A stretch of DNA of 64,000 nucleotides from Latilactobacillus sakei subsp. sakei DSM 20017 = JCM 1157 (GCF_002370355.1 NZ_AP017929.1:1736001-1800000); one strand, 5' to 3'; numbered from the stretch's first letter, positions 16,668 to 26,037 are shown. The notes: generated from the sequence alone by a model not told the origin. A program made the numbers and translations.

Positions 16668-18371
16668 TTAAGCTTGTCTAATCTGTGCTTTAGCAGTTTC
16701 TGCGAGGTCCACTAATTCTTGGGCGTGTTCTAGCGTTAATTCCGTCACTTCTGTCCCCGCCAACATACGAGCCAGTTCAGCAACGCGTTTTTTACCGGTT
16801 ACCTTTTGGATTGATGTTTCTGTGCGGTTTTGTTTAATTTGTTTTTGAATTTGGTATTGATGATCACTCATCGCCGCTACTTGTGGCAAATGCGTAATAC
16901 AGAGGACTTGTGAGTGTTGGGCAATTTCGCTAATTTTATTGGCAATTGCTTGCGCAACACGCCCACTGACCCCAGTATCAACTTCATCAAAAATAATGCT
17001 GGTAACGCCTTGTGATTCTGAGAAAATCGTTTTAAGCGCCAACATCAATCGGGATAATTCCCCACCAGAAGCAGTCTTGGCAAGCGGCCGTAGCTTCTCA
17101 CCCGGATTAGGTTGAATATAAAATTCAACTTTGTCCCGACCGCTGCGCATAAATTGCTGATTATCAACCGTGGCAAATTCAACTTTGAAAACCGTTTTAG
17201 CCATATAGAGAGCTTTGAGTTGTTGGTGAACAGCCTTTTCCAACTGTTGAGCAGCAGCTTGGCGTTTCTCAGAAAGAACGGCTGCTTCTTGCAGCAATTG
17301 GGCTTGTTGTTGTTCAAATTGTTGCTCTAATTCGCTTGCATTGGCTTCTGTGGCCTGCATCGCTTGCAATTCTTTGGTAATTTGCGCCCCATAAGCTAAG
17401 ATTTCAGGAATTGAATCGCCATATTTATGTTCGAGATTATTGATCGTTTCTAAGCGCTGTTCAATTTCATCCAAGCGCGCTTCGTCCCATTCAAGATTAT
17501 CGACTTCCCGACTAATATCACTACCGCTATCTTGCAGTGTGTAATAGCCTGTTTGTAGATTATCGGCAATTCTTTTGAATTCAGGATCTAATTCCGCGAT
17601 TTCTTGCATCTGATTCATCGCAATCGCGATTTGATCTAGCGCGTTGCCTTCTTCACCAGATAAAATGGCGCGACTAGCTTGCAAGGCCTGATTAATCCGT
17701 TGGAAGTTGCTGAGTTTCGCGCGTTCTTCGATTAACTTACTTTCTTCATCTGGTTGTAATTGCGCGGCGTCAATTTCATTAGTTTGAAATTTAAGCATAT
17801 CAAGGCGTTGGGCCCATTCCTGCTCATTTTGTTGTTTCTTCTTCAACGCTTTTTCCGTTTGCCGGTAAGCCTGATAGGTTTCTTGATAGGCCGCCTTAGC
17901 ACTCGCCAAGGTTGTGTGGGCAAACTCATCCAACAAGCCTAGATGGCGATCAGGATACATTAATTCTTGATGTTCGTTTTGACCGTGAATATCAACTAAT
18001 GTTTCTCCAATCTTTTTAAGCGTCGTGGTATTGACCAGATGCCCATTAACGCGGCAAACATTATGCCCGTTTAATGCCAAATCACGTTGTAATAAAATGG
18101 TTTGATCATCGTGTTCAATCCCATATTCAGCTAAAAGCGCGGCAGTCGTGCCGTTTTCGGGTAATGTGAACAAGCCCTCTAACGTCGCTTTTTTCGCACC
18201 GGTTCGGATGAAATCCTGTGACCCCCGACCACCAGCGAGTAGGCCAACCGCGTCGATAATAATCGATTTCCCGGCCCCAGTTTCACCAGAAAGAACCGTC
18301 ATCCCTTCATCGAAACTAATGGCCAATTGATCTATAATTGCAAAGTCGTGAATGACTAATTCTTGTAGCAT
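16668..18371 (-). CDS. recN: DNA repair protein RecN
   Basis: A 567-residue SMC-like ATPase acting early in double-strand break repair. Walker A is GETGAGKS at ~30-37. A long coiled-coil middle follows, then the ABC signature SGGELSRLMLALK and Walker B SIIFDEVDTGVSGR. The length is normal for the family. It is preceded by argR and its terminator at 18404-18434. I found no LexA box directly upstream, unlike the convergent gene. Confidence 0.96.
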   Translation of the reverse strand: MLQELVIHDFAIIDQLAISFDEGMTVLSGETGAGKSIIIDAVGLLAGGRGSQDFIRTGAKKATLEGLFTLPENGTTAALLAEYGIEHDDQTILLQRDLALNGHNVCRVNGHLVNTTTLKKIGETLVDIHGQNEHQELMYPDRHLGLLDEFAHTTLASAKAAYQETYQAYRQTEKALKKKQQNEQEWAQRLDMLKFQTNEIDAAQLQPDEESKLIEERAKLSNFQRINQALQASRAILSGEEGNALDQIAIAMNQMQEIAELDPEFKRIADNLQTGYYTLQDSGSDISREVDNLEWDEARLDEIEQRLETINNLEHKYGDSIPEILAYGAQITKELQAMQATEANASELEQQFEQQQAQLLQEAAVLSEKRQAAAQQLEKAVHQQLKALYMAKTVFKVEFATVDNQQFMRSGRDKVEFYIQPNPGEKLRPLAKTASGGELSRLMLALKTIFSESQGVTSIIFDEVDTGVSGRVAQAIANKISEIAQHSQVLCITHLPQVAAMSDHQYQIQKQIKQNRTETSIQKVTGKKRVAELARMLAGTEVTELTLEHAQELVDLAETAKAQIRQA

Positions 18372-18403
18372 TTGAAAATGCCCCTTTCATCTGGTCCTAA
18401 TCT

Positions 18404-18434
18404 TAAAAAAACTTGCTAAATTACTTTAGCAAGT
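18404..18434 (-). terminator. Terminator of argR
   Basis: Minus-strand stem ACTTGCTAAA/TTTAGCAAGT followed by seven T. The stem contains the argR stop codon. Confidence 0.8.
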
Positions 18435-18873
18435 CTTCGATAAATAATCTGAACTGTTTTGCTTGTTCCTCAGATTTACAAATAATCAGGACCGTGTCAT
18501 CGCCACCAATTGTCCCAAAAATATCTTCGGATTGTAATTGATCTAATAAACTTGCAATTGCTGGCGCATTACCAGGGTGCGCCTTAATCACCACAAAATA
18601 ATCCTGTTGATTATGGGTCACATAGGCATCCCGTAATGTCCGTCGCAATTTTTCTTTAACATCTAATTTTTTTTCAAGCGGTAAGCTATAGTGATAGCCT
18701 TCGTCCGTATTAGGGACTTTTACCAGTTGCATTTCTTTGATATCACGCGAAATCGTGGCCTGCGTGACCTCAATTTGTTCCGCCTGCAAGAGTTTAACAA
18801 AATCTTCTTGGCGTTCAATTTCATGAGTTTGAATTAAATTTCTCAACAGTCGTTGTCGGTCTACTTTACGCAT
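18421..18873 (-). CDS. argR: Arginine repressor family regulator ArgR
   Basis: A 150-residue ArgR/AhrC family regulator. The N-terminal winged helix-turn-helix (~1-70) has QATISRDIKEMQLVKVPN. The C-terminal arginine-binding and hexamerisation domain ends TIGGDDTVLIICKSEEQ, with the GDD pair that contacts arginine. The start is the ATG at 18873, after AGAGGTG. It lies between tlyA and recN, the conserved Firmicutes neighbourhood of ahrC. No arginine genes are in the window. Confidence 0.93.
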   Translation of the reverse strand: MRKVDRQRLLRNLIQTHEIERQEDFVKLLQAEQIEVTQATISRDIKEMQLVKVPNTDEGYHYSLPLEKKLDVKEKLRRTLRDAYVTHNQQDYFVVIKAHPGNAPAIASLLDQLQSEDIFGTIGGDDTVLIICKSEEQAKQFRLFIEDLLK

Positions 18874-18952
18874 CAAAAACACCTCTTCTTGTGAATAACA
18901 ATTCTAACTCACATGATAGCGTATTTATACATAAAACACAAAGATTTATGCA

Positions 18953-19783
18953 TTATTTTCCAGAAGGTCGTTTTAATTCTGCATAAGCTCGTTCTAAAAC
19001 CGCATCAATATTCACACTTTCAGCAAGTGTGCCCGTCTCGGCTTCTGTATTTCTAAGATGGATCAAGAACTCGATGTTCCCTTCGCCACCTTTAATTGGT
19101 GAGAAATCAAGGCCTAAAACATCGTAGCCTGTTGCTAAACTAAAGTTGACGATATCTGTCACAACATTTTTATGAACCTTAGGATCACGGACAATGCCGT
19201 TTTTACCTACATTAGCTGGACCCGCTTCAAATTGGGGCTTAATTAAAGCCACCGCATCACAATTAGGTTTGAGAATTGGTTTTAAAGGTACCAAAATCTT
19301 ATGCAACGAAATAAAGGAAACATCGGTCATTGCAAAGTCTGGTAATCCATCAGTAAAGTCCTCTGGTTGGCTATAACGGAAGTTAACCCGTTCCATAACA
19401 ACTACGCGGGGATCTTCACGCAACTTCCAGGCCAATTGATTATAACCCACATCAAGCGCATAACAGCGCCGTGCGCCATTACGCAACGCAACATCGGTGA
19501 ACCCACCTGTTGATGAACCGATATCCAGCGTTAATTTATCTTTAAGATCGATATCAAAAACATCGATGGCCTTCGCCAATTTCAAAGCACCGCGACCCAC
19601 GTATGGGATTTTGTGCCCTTTAACTCTTAATACGGTTTCAGCGTCGATTTTTTCGCCGGGCTTGTCAATTCGTTCATCATTTTTCCCATAAACTTCACCA
19701 GCCATAATTGCCCGCTTGCCTTGTTCCCGTGATTCAAATAAACCTTGTTGTACTAATAGTACGTCTACCCGTTCTTTTTTCAT
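18953..19783 (-). CDS. tlyA: TlyA family rRNA 2'-O-methyltransferase/hemolysin-like protein
   Basis: A 276-residue TlyA/YqxC protein. An N-terminal S4 RNA-binding domain (MKKERVDVLLVQQGLFESREQG...) is followed by an FtsJ/RrmJ-like methyltransferase core with DIGSSTGGFTDVAL and later TDVSFISLHKILVPL. The catalytic lysine region is ALIKPQFEAG. TlyA proteins 2'-O-methylate ribosomal RNA in the species studied. It lies 8 bp after ispA, in the usual xse-ispA-tlyA-argR-recN order. Confidence 0.92.
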   Translation of the reverse strand: MKKERVDVLLVQQGLFESREQGKRAIMAGEVYGKNDERIDKPGEKIDAETVLRVKGHKIPYVGRGALKLAKAIDVFDIDLKDKLTLDIGSSTGGFTDVALRNGARRCYALDVGYNQLAWKLREDPRVVVMERVNFRYSQPEDFTDGLPDFAMTDVSFISLHKILVPLKPILKPNCDAVALIKPQFEAGPANVGKNGIVRDPKVHKNVVTDIVNFSLATGYDVLGLDFSPIKGGEGNIEFLIHLRNTEAETGTLAESVNIDAVLERAYAELKRPSGK

Positions 19784-19791
19784 CTGTTCTC

Positions 19792-20664
19792 CTATTCGTT
19801 GAAATAGTCCAAAAAACTATTTAATAAAGTCCGGTCAAAAGTCGTGACTTGCGCCAGTTGTTGTTGTGCTTGTTGGCAAGTCGTGTGGAGTGCTTCTTGC
19901 GCACCGGACAACCCCAATAAAATGGGGAAGGTATTCTTTTGTTCTGCGGCATCTTTATGAACAGCTTTGCCCATTTCCGCAGTGGTACTGGTGACATCTA
20001 AAATATCATCTTGAATCTGAAAGGCCAAACCAAATTGTTGCGCAAAACCGCGTAAAGCAGTTGTTTCAACCTCACCAAGTTGTGCTAGGACAGCGCCCAT
20101 GGCCACCGCGACTTCAATTAAACAACCTGTTTTAAGATGATGAACTTGTTGTAACTGCGCTAATGTCAACGCTTTGTGCTCGCCTTCAATGTCTTCGACT
20201 TGCCCCGCAACCATCCCGTTGGCACCGGCCGCTTGCGCTAGTAATCTGACAAGTTCGATTCGTTGTTCAGCGGTTACGTTTAATGTCGCTAACCATTCAA
20301 ACGCAAGTGTTAATAACCCATCACCAGCCAAAATAGCCTCAGCTTCACCAAAGACCTTATGGTTCGTCGGTTGGCCGCGCCGTAAATCATCGTTATCCAT
20401 TGCAGGTAAATCATCGTGGATTAACGAGTAACTATGGATTAATTCAAGCGCACCCGCTGCTCTAAAAGCTGTCTCATCAATGCTTTGACCGGTACTTTCC
20501 AAGACTGCAAATAACAAAAGTGGCCGTAATCGTTTACCACCTACCATGACCGAGTACGTCATCGATTTTTGCAAAGTTGGTTCTTGAATTCTCGCTAATT
20601 CACGTTTTAAATAAGCGTCAAACTGCGGTAATTCACGTGCCGCTAATTGTTTAAAATCAGCCAT
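19792..20664 (-). CDS. ispA: Polyprenyl (geranyl/farnesyl diphosphate) synthase
   Basis: A 290-residue trans-isoprenyl diphosphate synthase making C15 precursors for undecaprenyl lipid. The first aspartate-rich motif is HDDLPAMDNDDLRRGQPTNH, and the second is QIQDDILDV. The KRLRPLL substrate motif is near residue 45. Its ATG overlaps the xseB stop codon (TAATG), indicating coupled translation. Confidence 0.94.
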   Translation of the reverse strand: MADFKQLAARELPQFDAYLKRELARIQEPTLQKSMTYSVMVGGKRLRPLLLFAVLESTGQSIDETAFRAAGALELIHSYSLIHDDLPAMDNDDLRRGQPTNHKVFGEAEAILAGDGLLTLAFEWLATLNVTAEQRIELVRLLAQAAGANGMVAGQVEDIEGEHKALTLAQLQQVHHLKTGCLIEVAVAMGAVLAQLGEVETTALRGFAQQFGLAFQIQDDILDVTSTTAEMGKAVHKDAAEQKNTFPILLGLSGAQEALHTTCQQAQQQLAQVTTFDRTLLNSFLDYFNE

Positions 20665-20893
20665 TACTGTTGCTCCTCAGCATCTAATGGCACTTCTTCG
20701 CCGTTATCGGCCATTACTTTAGCCATTGTCTTTTCAGCTTGGCTCAATGTTTCTTCAAGTGTTTGACTGAGTTTGACACCTTCTTGAAAGGCCGTCATTG
20801 CTTTTTCAAGCGGGACATCGCCCGTTTCCAACTCGTTAACAATCACTTCTAATTGCGCTAAATTTTCTTCAAACGTTAATTTTTTTCTGCCAT
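20664..20893 (-). pseudogene. xseB: Exodeoxyribonuclease VII small subunit, frameshifted at the 5' end
   Basis: The product should be the ~76-residue small subunit of exonuclease VII. The C-terminal 60 codons are intact and typical (VNELETGDVPLEKAMTAFQEG). An ATG at 20893 begins MAEK, the family start, but only seven A follow GCAG where eight are needed to reach LTFEENLAQLE. The ATG frame therefore stops after M-A-E-K-N. The downstream frame has no good start: the GTG at 20846 has no RBS and would lose about 16 residues. It could be a true 1-bp deletion, a sequencing error or a slippage site. It sits between xseA (overlap) and ispA. Confidence 0.75.
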
Positions 20894-20894
20894 T

Positions 20895-22244
20895 TTATTC
20901 TTCTCCTTTATGGGTTGCGACAACTTCAGCTGTTACTAACCCATCTTGAACGTGTAATTCAATCGGTTGTTGGGCCTTAAAATCTGCCACTTTTTTCAAC
21001 ATTTGTTGCTGATCATCCGTGACATAGGCGAACCCGCGGCCTAAAATCTTCAACGGACTGACTAAATCGAGTGCTGCAATGACTTGTGCTGCCTTTTGCC
21101 GGCGATCAGCCATTAAGCGGTTCATCGCTTGGTTTAAACGTCTTTGTTGTTCAGTAACGTCTTTTTGCGCTTGTTGCACCGCCATCAGTGGTGATTGTGC
21201 CGATAACCGTTGTTGCAACAATTGAACCTGTTGGCGCCGGTCCTTTAAGAGTTGCTGTTGTGCAGTCAATAAGCGTCGTTGTAGTTGGTCAACATTTTGG
21301 AGATAGCCATCATACAAACGTTTAGGCTGTTTCAAGACATAACTATTTTGTAAATGATCGAGTTGTTTTTTATTAAGCGCAACGGTTTTTGAAAAGGCTT
21401 GATATAACCGTAAACGCTGTTGTTGTAATTTTAAAATTTCATCCGTTAAAACGGGGGTTGCTAATTCGGCTGCTGCAGTTGGTGTGGCTGCTCGAACATC
21501 TGCGACCAAATCAGCAATCGTCGTATCGGTTTCATGACCCACTGATGAGATGACCGGAATCTGACTGGCCACAATCGCCCGTGCAACACGTTCTTCATTA
21601 AACGGCCATAAATCTTCAATCGAGCCGCCACCCCGACCGATAATAATCGTATCAAAGTCGCCGTGTTCATTAACCTGTTTAAGTCGCTCAACTAAAACAT
21701 CAGCCGCACCGTCACCTTGAACAACTGCTGGGAACAACACTAACTGTGCAATTGGATAGCGTCGTTGGGTAGTCGTAATAATGTCGCGAATCACTGCCCC
21801 GGAAGGACTCGTAATGACCGCAATTTTTTTAGGGAAACGGACTAAAGGTTGCTTAGGGGCATCGAATAAGCCTTCGGTTGCTAACTTTGCCTTTAATTGT
21901 TCGTAGGCTTGATACAGGGCACCTAAGCCATCAGGTTCCATGCGTTCAACGTAGATTTGATAGTTACCAGAGGCTTCGTATAGCGAAATTCGGCCGACTA
22001 TGAGGACTTTCATCCCTTCTTCCGGCGTAAACTTCACTTTTTCGAAGGCCGACTTAAACATAATGGCACTAATTTTAGCTTTATTATCCTTCAAACTAAA
22101 ATATTGATGCGCATTAGGCCGTAAGCGGAAGTTGGAAATTTCACCAGTCAAATAAACCCGATCCAAATACGGATCACGTTCAAATTTAGCTTTCAAATAT
22201 TGCGTTAAAGCGGTGACTGTTAAATAATCAGTTGGTTTAACCAC
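20895..22244 (-). CDS. xseA: Exodeoxyribonuclease VII large subunit
   Basis: A 449-residue catalytic subunit that degrades single-stranded DNA from both ends. An N-terminal OB fold ([10 protein letters not shown]...HQYFSLKD) precedes the nuclease core, with [30 protein letters not shown] and [21 protein letters not shown] long coiled-coil C-terminus follows. I put the start at GTG 22244, which has AAAGGA upstream and gives [18 protein letters not shown]. In-frame TTG and GTG codons further upstream would only add residues encoded within folD. It overlaps folD by 8 bp. Confidence 0.93.
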   Translation of the reverse strand: MVKPTDYLTVTALTQYLKAKFERDPYLDRVYLTGEISNFRLRPNAHQYFSLKDNKAKISAIMFKSAFEKVKFTPEEGMKVLIVGRISLYEASGNYQIYVERMEPDGLGALYQAYEQLKAKLATEGLFDAPKQPLVRFPKKIAVITSPSGAVIRDIITTTQRRYPIAQLVLFPAVVQGDGAADVLVERLKQVNEHGDFDTIIIGRGGGSIEDLWPFNEERVARAIVASQIPVISSVGHETDTTIADLVADVRAATPTAAAELATPVLTDEILKLQQQRLRLYQAFSKTVALNKKQLDHLQNSYVLKQPKRLYDGYLQNVDQLQRRLLTAQQQLLKDRRQQVQLLQQRLSAQSPLMAVQQAQKDVTEQQRRLNQAMNRLMADRRQKAAQVIAALDLVSPLKILGRGFAYVTDDQQQMLKKVADFKAQQPIELHVQDGLVTAEVVATHKGEE

Positions 22245-23088
22245 GTTTGACACGTTCCTTTGCAATTTCAATCGTTTGTTCCATTAACATTGTAATCGTC
22301 ATTGGCCCGACACCTCGTGGTACTGGTGTCATCGCGCTGACGTGTGTTTGAAGAGCTTCAAAATCAACATCGCCAGTAACAGAGCCGTCTTCAAGGCGGT
22401 TAATCCCGACATCGATGACCACTGCCCCTTCTTTGACAGCATCAACGCCGAAAAAGTGTGGTTTACCAATGGCTGCTACCAAAATATCGGCCGTTTTAGT
22501 TAAGGCTTTTAGATTTGCTGTGCGACTATGGGCGATTGTCACCGTCGCGTTAGCATTGAGCATCAACGCTGCTAAAGGACGGCCGACAATATTACTCCGA
22601 CCGACAATCACAACGTTTTTACCGGCTACGTCAATCTTGTGGGCAGCCAATAAGCGCATAATCCCATTAGGGGTGCAGGCCACTAAGCCTGGTTGGTTGA
22701 GCCATAATTGTCCAATATTAACGGGACTAAAACCATCAACATCTTTTTTGGCATCGATTGCTTGGATGACATGATCTTCATTAATTTGTTTTGGCAATGG
22801 CAATTGCACCAAAATACCATCAACGGTACGATCGTCATTCAGCGTTTTTACTAAGGCCAACAATTCAGCTTCGGTCGTTTCAGCTGATAGACGCTTCAAT
22901 TCTGAAGCCATTCCAATTTTGGTTGCTCTTTTTTGCTTACTTTGCGTATAAATCGCACTCGCTGGATCATCGCCGACCATGATGACTACTAATTTAGGCG
23001 TTACACCTTGTACTTTAAGTGTTTTAACCGCTGTTTGTTGTGCGTGTGTCAATTCATTTGCAAGTGCTCTACCATCTAGTAATTCCAA
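22237..23088 (-). CDS. folD: Methylenetetrahydrofolate dehydrogenase/cyclohydrolase
   Basis: A 283-residue bifunctional enzyme giving 10-formyl-THF for purine synthesis (PurN, PurH) and initiator tRNA formylation. Motifs are [14 protein letters not shown] with the catalytic Lys, [38 protein letters not shown] and the C-terminal [12 protein letters not shown]. The start is a TTG at 23088, preceded by GGGGCTG; no ATG fits. It starts the folD-xseA-xseB-ispA-tlyA-argR run after the nusB terminator. Confidence 0.94.
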   Translation of the reverse strand: MELLDGRALANELTHAQQTAVKTLKVQGVTPKLVVIMVGDDPASAIYTQSKQKRATKIGMASELKRLSAETTEAELLALVKTLNDDRTVDGILVQLPLPKQINEDHVIQAIDAKKDVDGFSPVNIGQLWLNQPGLVACTPNGIMRLLAAHKIDVAGKNVVIVGRSNIVGRPLAALMLNANATVTIAHSRTANLKALTKTADILVAAIGKPHFFGVDAVKEGAVVIDVGINRLEDGSVTGDVDFEALQTHVSAMTPVPRGVGPMTITMLMEQTIEIAKERVKRG

Positions 23089-23184
23089 AATTTACAGCCC
23101 CTATATATCGATATTTGATAATTCCATTTTAACATAAACAGTCGTTTTTTTAGCATTTCGGGTTGATAAATTATCATTAAACCT

Positions 23185-23221
23185 AAAAAAACACGCTAAA
23201 AAAATACTTTTAACGTGTTTT
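23185..23221 (-). terminator. Terminator of efp-yqhY-nusB
   Basis: Minus-strand AAAACACG/CGTGTTTT stem extended by TTAAAA/TTTTAG-type pairs, ending in a T-run. It separates nusB from folD. The remaining ~95 bp to folD is AT-rich and probably holds the folD promoter. Confidence 0.65.
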
Positions 23222-23281
23222 GAGGAATTTCGTTCGTATTTTACTAGTTAATCAATTTACTTTTATTTTGTCATTTTATGA

Positions 23282-23710
23282 CTAAGCTTCAACGAATTTA
23301 GATAACACGCCGTTGATAAAACCTTTTGCTTGATCATCTGTAAATTGTTTTGCAAGTTCAAGTGCTTCATTCAAAGCGACTTTAGCAGGTGCTTCGGTTG
23401 AGTTTTGCATTTCAAACAAACCTAATCGTAAAATAATAAGGTCTGGTTTTGCCAACCGAGAAAGCTGCCAACCTTTTTTCAAATAAGGGGTTAATGCTGC
23501 ATCAAGAGCGGCTTGATTTTCAGTTACACCTGATACTAAGAAAGCCAAGTAAGCAGGCACTTCAACTGGTGTCACTTCTTCAGCATCAAATTGATCCATC
23601 GTCAAGACGGCTTGATAAGCATCCTCTAATTCTAAAGATTGATTCGCATTGAGTGTAAACAGCACTTGAAAAGCTGCTTGTCGAATTTGGTGTCGATTAA
23701 AATTAGGCAT
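23282..23710 (-). CDS. nusB: Transcription antitermination factor NusB
   Basis: A 142-residue NusB, all alpha-helical, which with S10 (NusE) binds boxA in rRNA leaders. Conserved elements are RHQIRQAAFQVLFTL, LSRLAKPDLIILRLGLFEM and the C-terminal VALNEALELAKQFTDDQAKGFINGVLSK. Its ATG overlaps the yqhY stop codon (TAATG). Confidence 0.95.
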   Translation of the reverse strand: MPNFNRHQIRQAAFQVLFTLNANQSLELEDAYQAVLTMDQFDAEEVTPVEVPAYLAFLVSGVTENQAALDAALTPYLKKGWQLSRLAKPDLIILRLGLFEMQNSTEAPAKVALNEALELAKQFTDDQAKGFINGVLSKFVEA

Positions 23711-24153
23711 TAAGGTTGGTCTCCATTTAGATCAGGTGTTTCATCGTTAAATAAATCATCTGGATCAATAATATTTTGTGTTTTTTCGGTTACGACGCCA
23801 ACAACATGTACGTTGACTTCCGCTAATTCTAAATCAGTCATAAATAATAACTGTTCTTTCAAGGCTTCTTGCATGGCAAGGGCCACCTTAGGGACAGAAA
23901 CGCCATAATTAAGGTAGACATAAACGTCTGCATTAACTTTGCCATCAATCACTTTTAAAGTGACACCCTTACCATGATTTGAACGACCAAATAATTCGTT
24001 AATCGATGATGAAATCGTTCCACGCATCTGATGAACGCCTTCAATTTGGCTTGCGGCAATGCCTAAAATGACTTCCACCACTTCAGGTGCCATTTGGATC
24101 TTACCCAATGAATTTTCTTGCGTATCTAGTACAATATTTGTTTCTTCAGCCAT
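23710..24153 (-). CDS. yqhY: Asp23/Gls24 family protein YqhY
   Basis: A 147-residue Asp23/Gls24 (DUF322) protein. The core runs from GKIQMAPEVVEVILGIAASQIEGVHQM to VADVYVYLNYG-type beta strands. It continues to LELAEVNVHVVGVV and then an acidic tail rich in Asp. The start is at ATG 24153, after AGGAGG. It lies between efp and nusB. In B. subtilis the homologue is reported to influence acetyl-CoA carboxylase activity; whether that applies here is not shown. Second family member in the window after yloU. Confidence 0.88.
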   Translation of the reverse strand: MAEETNIVLDTQENSLGKIQMAPEVVEVILGIAASQIEGVHQMRGTISSSINELFGRSNHGKGVTLKVIDGKVNADVYVYLNYGVSVPKVALAMQEALKEQLLFMTDLELAEVNVHVVGVVTEKTQNIIDPDDLFNDETPDLNGDQP

Positions 24154-24198
24154 CAATAACCCTCCTAACAAATTCTTACCAGCAGTTAAACGCTGCTG

Positions 24199-24756
24199 TT
24201 AGGCACGCGAAATGTAAGTACTATCTGACGTATTAATTGTTAATACATCACCTTCGTTAATGAAGAATGGTACTTGAACCACTAAGCCTGTTTCCAGTGT
24301 TGCTGGTTTTGTACCACCCGAAGATGTATCGCCACGCACACCAGGTTCTGTTGCAGCAACTGCCAAATCAACTGTCTTAGGTAGTTCAACCCCTAAGGTT
24401 TCGCTCCCAAACATCATGATTGAAACTTGCATGTTTTCTTTCAAGAATTTTAATTCATCTTGAATTTGTGCTGCTGGTAATTCTAATTGTTCATAAGTAT
24501 CTGTATCCATGAAGACGTGGTTGTCACCATCTGCATAAAGATATTGCATTGATTTCGTATCAATGATTGCTCTTTCAACTTTTTCAGTTGAACGGAATGT
24601 TTTTTCTTGGTTAGCGCCGGTTCTTAAATTCTTAAGTTTTGAGCGGACAAAAGCGCCACCCTTACCAGGTTTAACATGTTGGAATTCAACCACTCGCCAT
24701 AGGTTGTTGTCAAATTCGATTGTTAAGCCGTTTTTAAAATCGTTAACTGATAACAT
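24199..24756 (-). CDS. efp: Elongation factor P
   Basis: A 185-residue EF-P, three OB-like domains, which rescues ribosomes stalled at polyproline. The tip loop [12 protein letters not shown] places the modifiable lysine at residue 32. The C-terminal domain ends with the family signature [27 protein letters not shown]. It is transcribed from its own promoter and followed by yqhY and nusB. Confidence 0.96.
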   Translation of the reverse strand: MLSVNDFKNGLTIEFDNNLWRVVEFQHVKPGKGGAFVRSKLKNLRTGANQEKTFRSTEKVERAIIDTKSMQYLYADGDNHVFMDTDTYEQLELPAAQIQDELKFLKENMQVSIMMFGSETLGVELPKTVDLAVAATEPGVRGDTSSGGTKPATLETGLVVQVPFFINEGDVLTINTSDSTYISRA

Positions 24757-24799
24757 TAATATTTCCTCCGTACTTTTTTAAAAGGATGCCATTGCCCTA

Positions 24800-24829
24800 A
24801 TCATAGCAAGAAATCAGGTTTAAAAGCAA
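24800..24829 (-). promoter_or_regulatory. Promoter of efp
   Basis: TTGCTT at 24829-24824, an 18-bp spacer with TGC just before the -10, and TATGAT at 24805-24800 on the minus strand. Confidence 0.6.
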
Positions 24830-24860
24830 GTCTTTCCAGTCGTTTAAACTGATTGTATGT

Positions 24861-24960
24861 AAAAAAGGGATTGGCCAAAGCCAATCCCTTCAGTTATGCT
24901 AAATCGCTTCTTGTTAGCGATTCGCACTCACAGTTAGATTGTCAATGGTTTGTTGCTTGA
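24861..24960 (-). ncRNA. Putative ~100-nt small RNA between rpmA and efp
   Basis: The stretch has its own extended -10 promoter (24967-24995) and its own terminator, and contains no ATG on the transcribed strand. It can fold as ACTCA/TGAGT, then AATCGC/GCGATT around a TAACAAGAA loop, then the terminator stem. The element is followed, not preceded, by the efp promoter, so it is not simply the efp leader. I do not recognise it as a named RNA family. Confidence 0.5.
24865..24890 (-). terminator. Terminator of the putative small RNA
   Basis: AAGGGATTGGC/GCCAATCCCTT, an 11-bp stem with a short loop, followed on the minus strand by T at 24866-24861. Confidence 0.85.
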
Positions 24961-24966
24961 GTTACA

Positions 24967-24995
24967 AGTATACCAGTTATGGCCGATTTATACAA
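24967..24995 (-). promoter_or_regulatory. Promoter of the putative small RNA
   Basis: TTGTAT at 24995-24990, a 17-bp spacer and TGGTATACT (extended -10, TATACT at 24972-24967) on the minus strand. Confidence 0.7.
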
Positions 24996-25021
24996 ATCAG
25001 CCTGACAAATCTTAAGCAAAT

Positions 25022-25050
25022 AAAAACACTCACGAAATGTGAGTGTTTTT
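25022..25050. terminator. Terminator of rplU-prp-rpmA
   Basis: AAAAACACTCAC/GTGAGTGTTTTT, perfectly symmetrical, directly after the rpmA stop codon. Confidence 0.9.
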
Positions 25051-25056
25051 AAAGCA

Positions 25057-25344
25057 TTATTTAGCTTCTGCTGTATAAACAGAAACTTTCTTCTTGTTTT
25101 TACCGAAACGTTCGAAACGAACGACACCTTCGACAAGAGCAAATAATGTGTCATCGCCACCGCGACCAACATTTTCACCTGGATGAATCTTTGTACCGCG
25201 TTGACGGTAAAGGATTGAACCAGCTGTAACAGTTTGGCCATCAGCACGTTTAGAACCTAAACGACGACCTGCAGAGTTACGGCCGTTAGTTGTTGAACCG
25301 CCACCCTTATGGTGAGAGAAGAATTGTAAATTCATTTGTAACAT
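25057..25344 (-). CDS. rpmA: 50S ribosomal protein L27 with cleavable N-terminal extension
   Basis: A 95-residue L27. The N-terminus [17 protein letters not shown] carries the Firmicutes LQFF extension, which must be cut after the Phe pair by the Prp protease encoded just upstream, exposing the tail that reaches the peptidyl transferase centre. The rest is standard ([45 protein letters not shown]). AGGAGGTG lies 7 bp before the first ATG. The order rplU-prp-rpmA is conserved. Confidence 0.97.
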   Translation of the reverse strand: MLQMNLQFFSHHKGGGSTTNGRNSAGRRLGSKRADGQTVTAGSILYRQRGTKIHPGENVGRGGDDTLFALVEGVVRFERFGKNKKKVSVYTAEAK

Positions 25345-25372
25345 CTAAATGCACCTCCTGTTTATTAACTGT

Positions 25373-25714
25373 CTATTTACGTTTTGTTTGTACTTGAATG
25401 TACTGCCCGTATTGTTGCGTAATATCTTCGAGCGTCAGTTGCAAATTCTGCAAGAGAATTTGCGCCGTTGCCAAAGCTTGTCCCGTAACCGTTGCCGGCA
25501 CTTGACAGGTTAACAAACCACCATTTAGGTTATCTGCTTCTACCTCTGGTTCAAAACCAGCGAGCTTTTGCAAACTGTTAATCGTCCCAATTGAGACGGC
25601 TGAAACAGCTGCACAAACGATATCACTCCCGTAAGGACCCGAGTCAGCATGACCCGTAATTTGAAAAGAAATAATTTGCGAATCCGCATTGACGATAAAG
25701 TCAGCCTTAATCAT
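25373..25714 (-). CDS. prp: Ribosomal-processing cysteine protease Prp
   Basis: A 113-residue Prp (YsxB family) cysteine protease that trims L27. The catalytic dyad is visible as GHAD with His22 and DIVCAAVSA with Cys34, at the same positions as in the characterised staphylococcal enzyme. It lies between rplU (14 bp upstream) and rpmA (28 bp downstream), linking protease and substrate synthesis. Confidence 0.94.
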   Translation of the reverse strand: MIKADFIVNADSQIISFQITGHADSGPYGSDIVCAAVSAVSIGTINSLQKLAGFEPEVEADNLNGGLLTCQVPATVTGQALATAQILLQNLQLTLEDITQQYGQYIQVQTKRK

Positions 25715-25728
25715 CTTATTTCCCTCAA

Positions 25729-26037
25729 TTAGGCGTTGATAGCGTCGATCATCACTTTAGTATATGGTTGACGATGACCCTTCTTTTGATGACTGTGTTT
25801 CTTAGGTTTGTATTTGAAAGTAACAACTTTCTTTTCGCGCCCTTGTTTTTCAACAGTACCATCAACAGTAACACCATCAATGTTTGGTGTACCAACCTTA
25901 GTTGTTTCACCACCAACTAAAATAACTTGATCAAAAGTTACTTTTTCGCCAGCTTCTGCGGCTAACTTTTCAACGTAGATTGCTTGACCAGCTTCTACCT
26001 TATATTGTTTGCCACCTGTTTTGATAATTGCGTACAT
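25729..26037 (-). CDS. rplU: 50S ribosomal protein L21
   Basis: A 102-residue L21 with the usual start [25 protein letters not shown] and the basic C-terminal [21 protein letters not shown]. Length is normal. It is the first gene of the rplU-prp-rpmA operon, with AGGAGGTG before the ATG and a leader of about 105 nt. Confidence 0.97.
   Translation of the reverse strand: MYAIIKTGGKQYKVEAGQAIYVEKLAAEAGEKVTFDQVILVGGETTKVGTPNIDGVTVDGTVEKQGREKKVVTFKYKPKKHSHQKKGHRQPYTKVMIDAINA

Noticed and set aside
18372-18403. LexA box for recN
   Set aside because: No GAAC-N4-GTTC pattern is visible upstream of recN.
24942-25247. Open frame overlapping rpmA on the minus strand
   Set aside because: Off-frame shadow of L27; the overlap with the terminator and the small RNA promoter makes coding unlikely.
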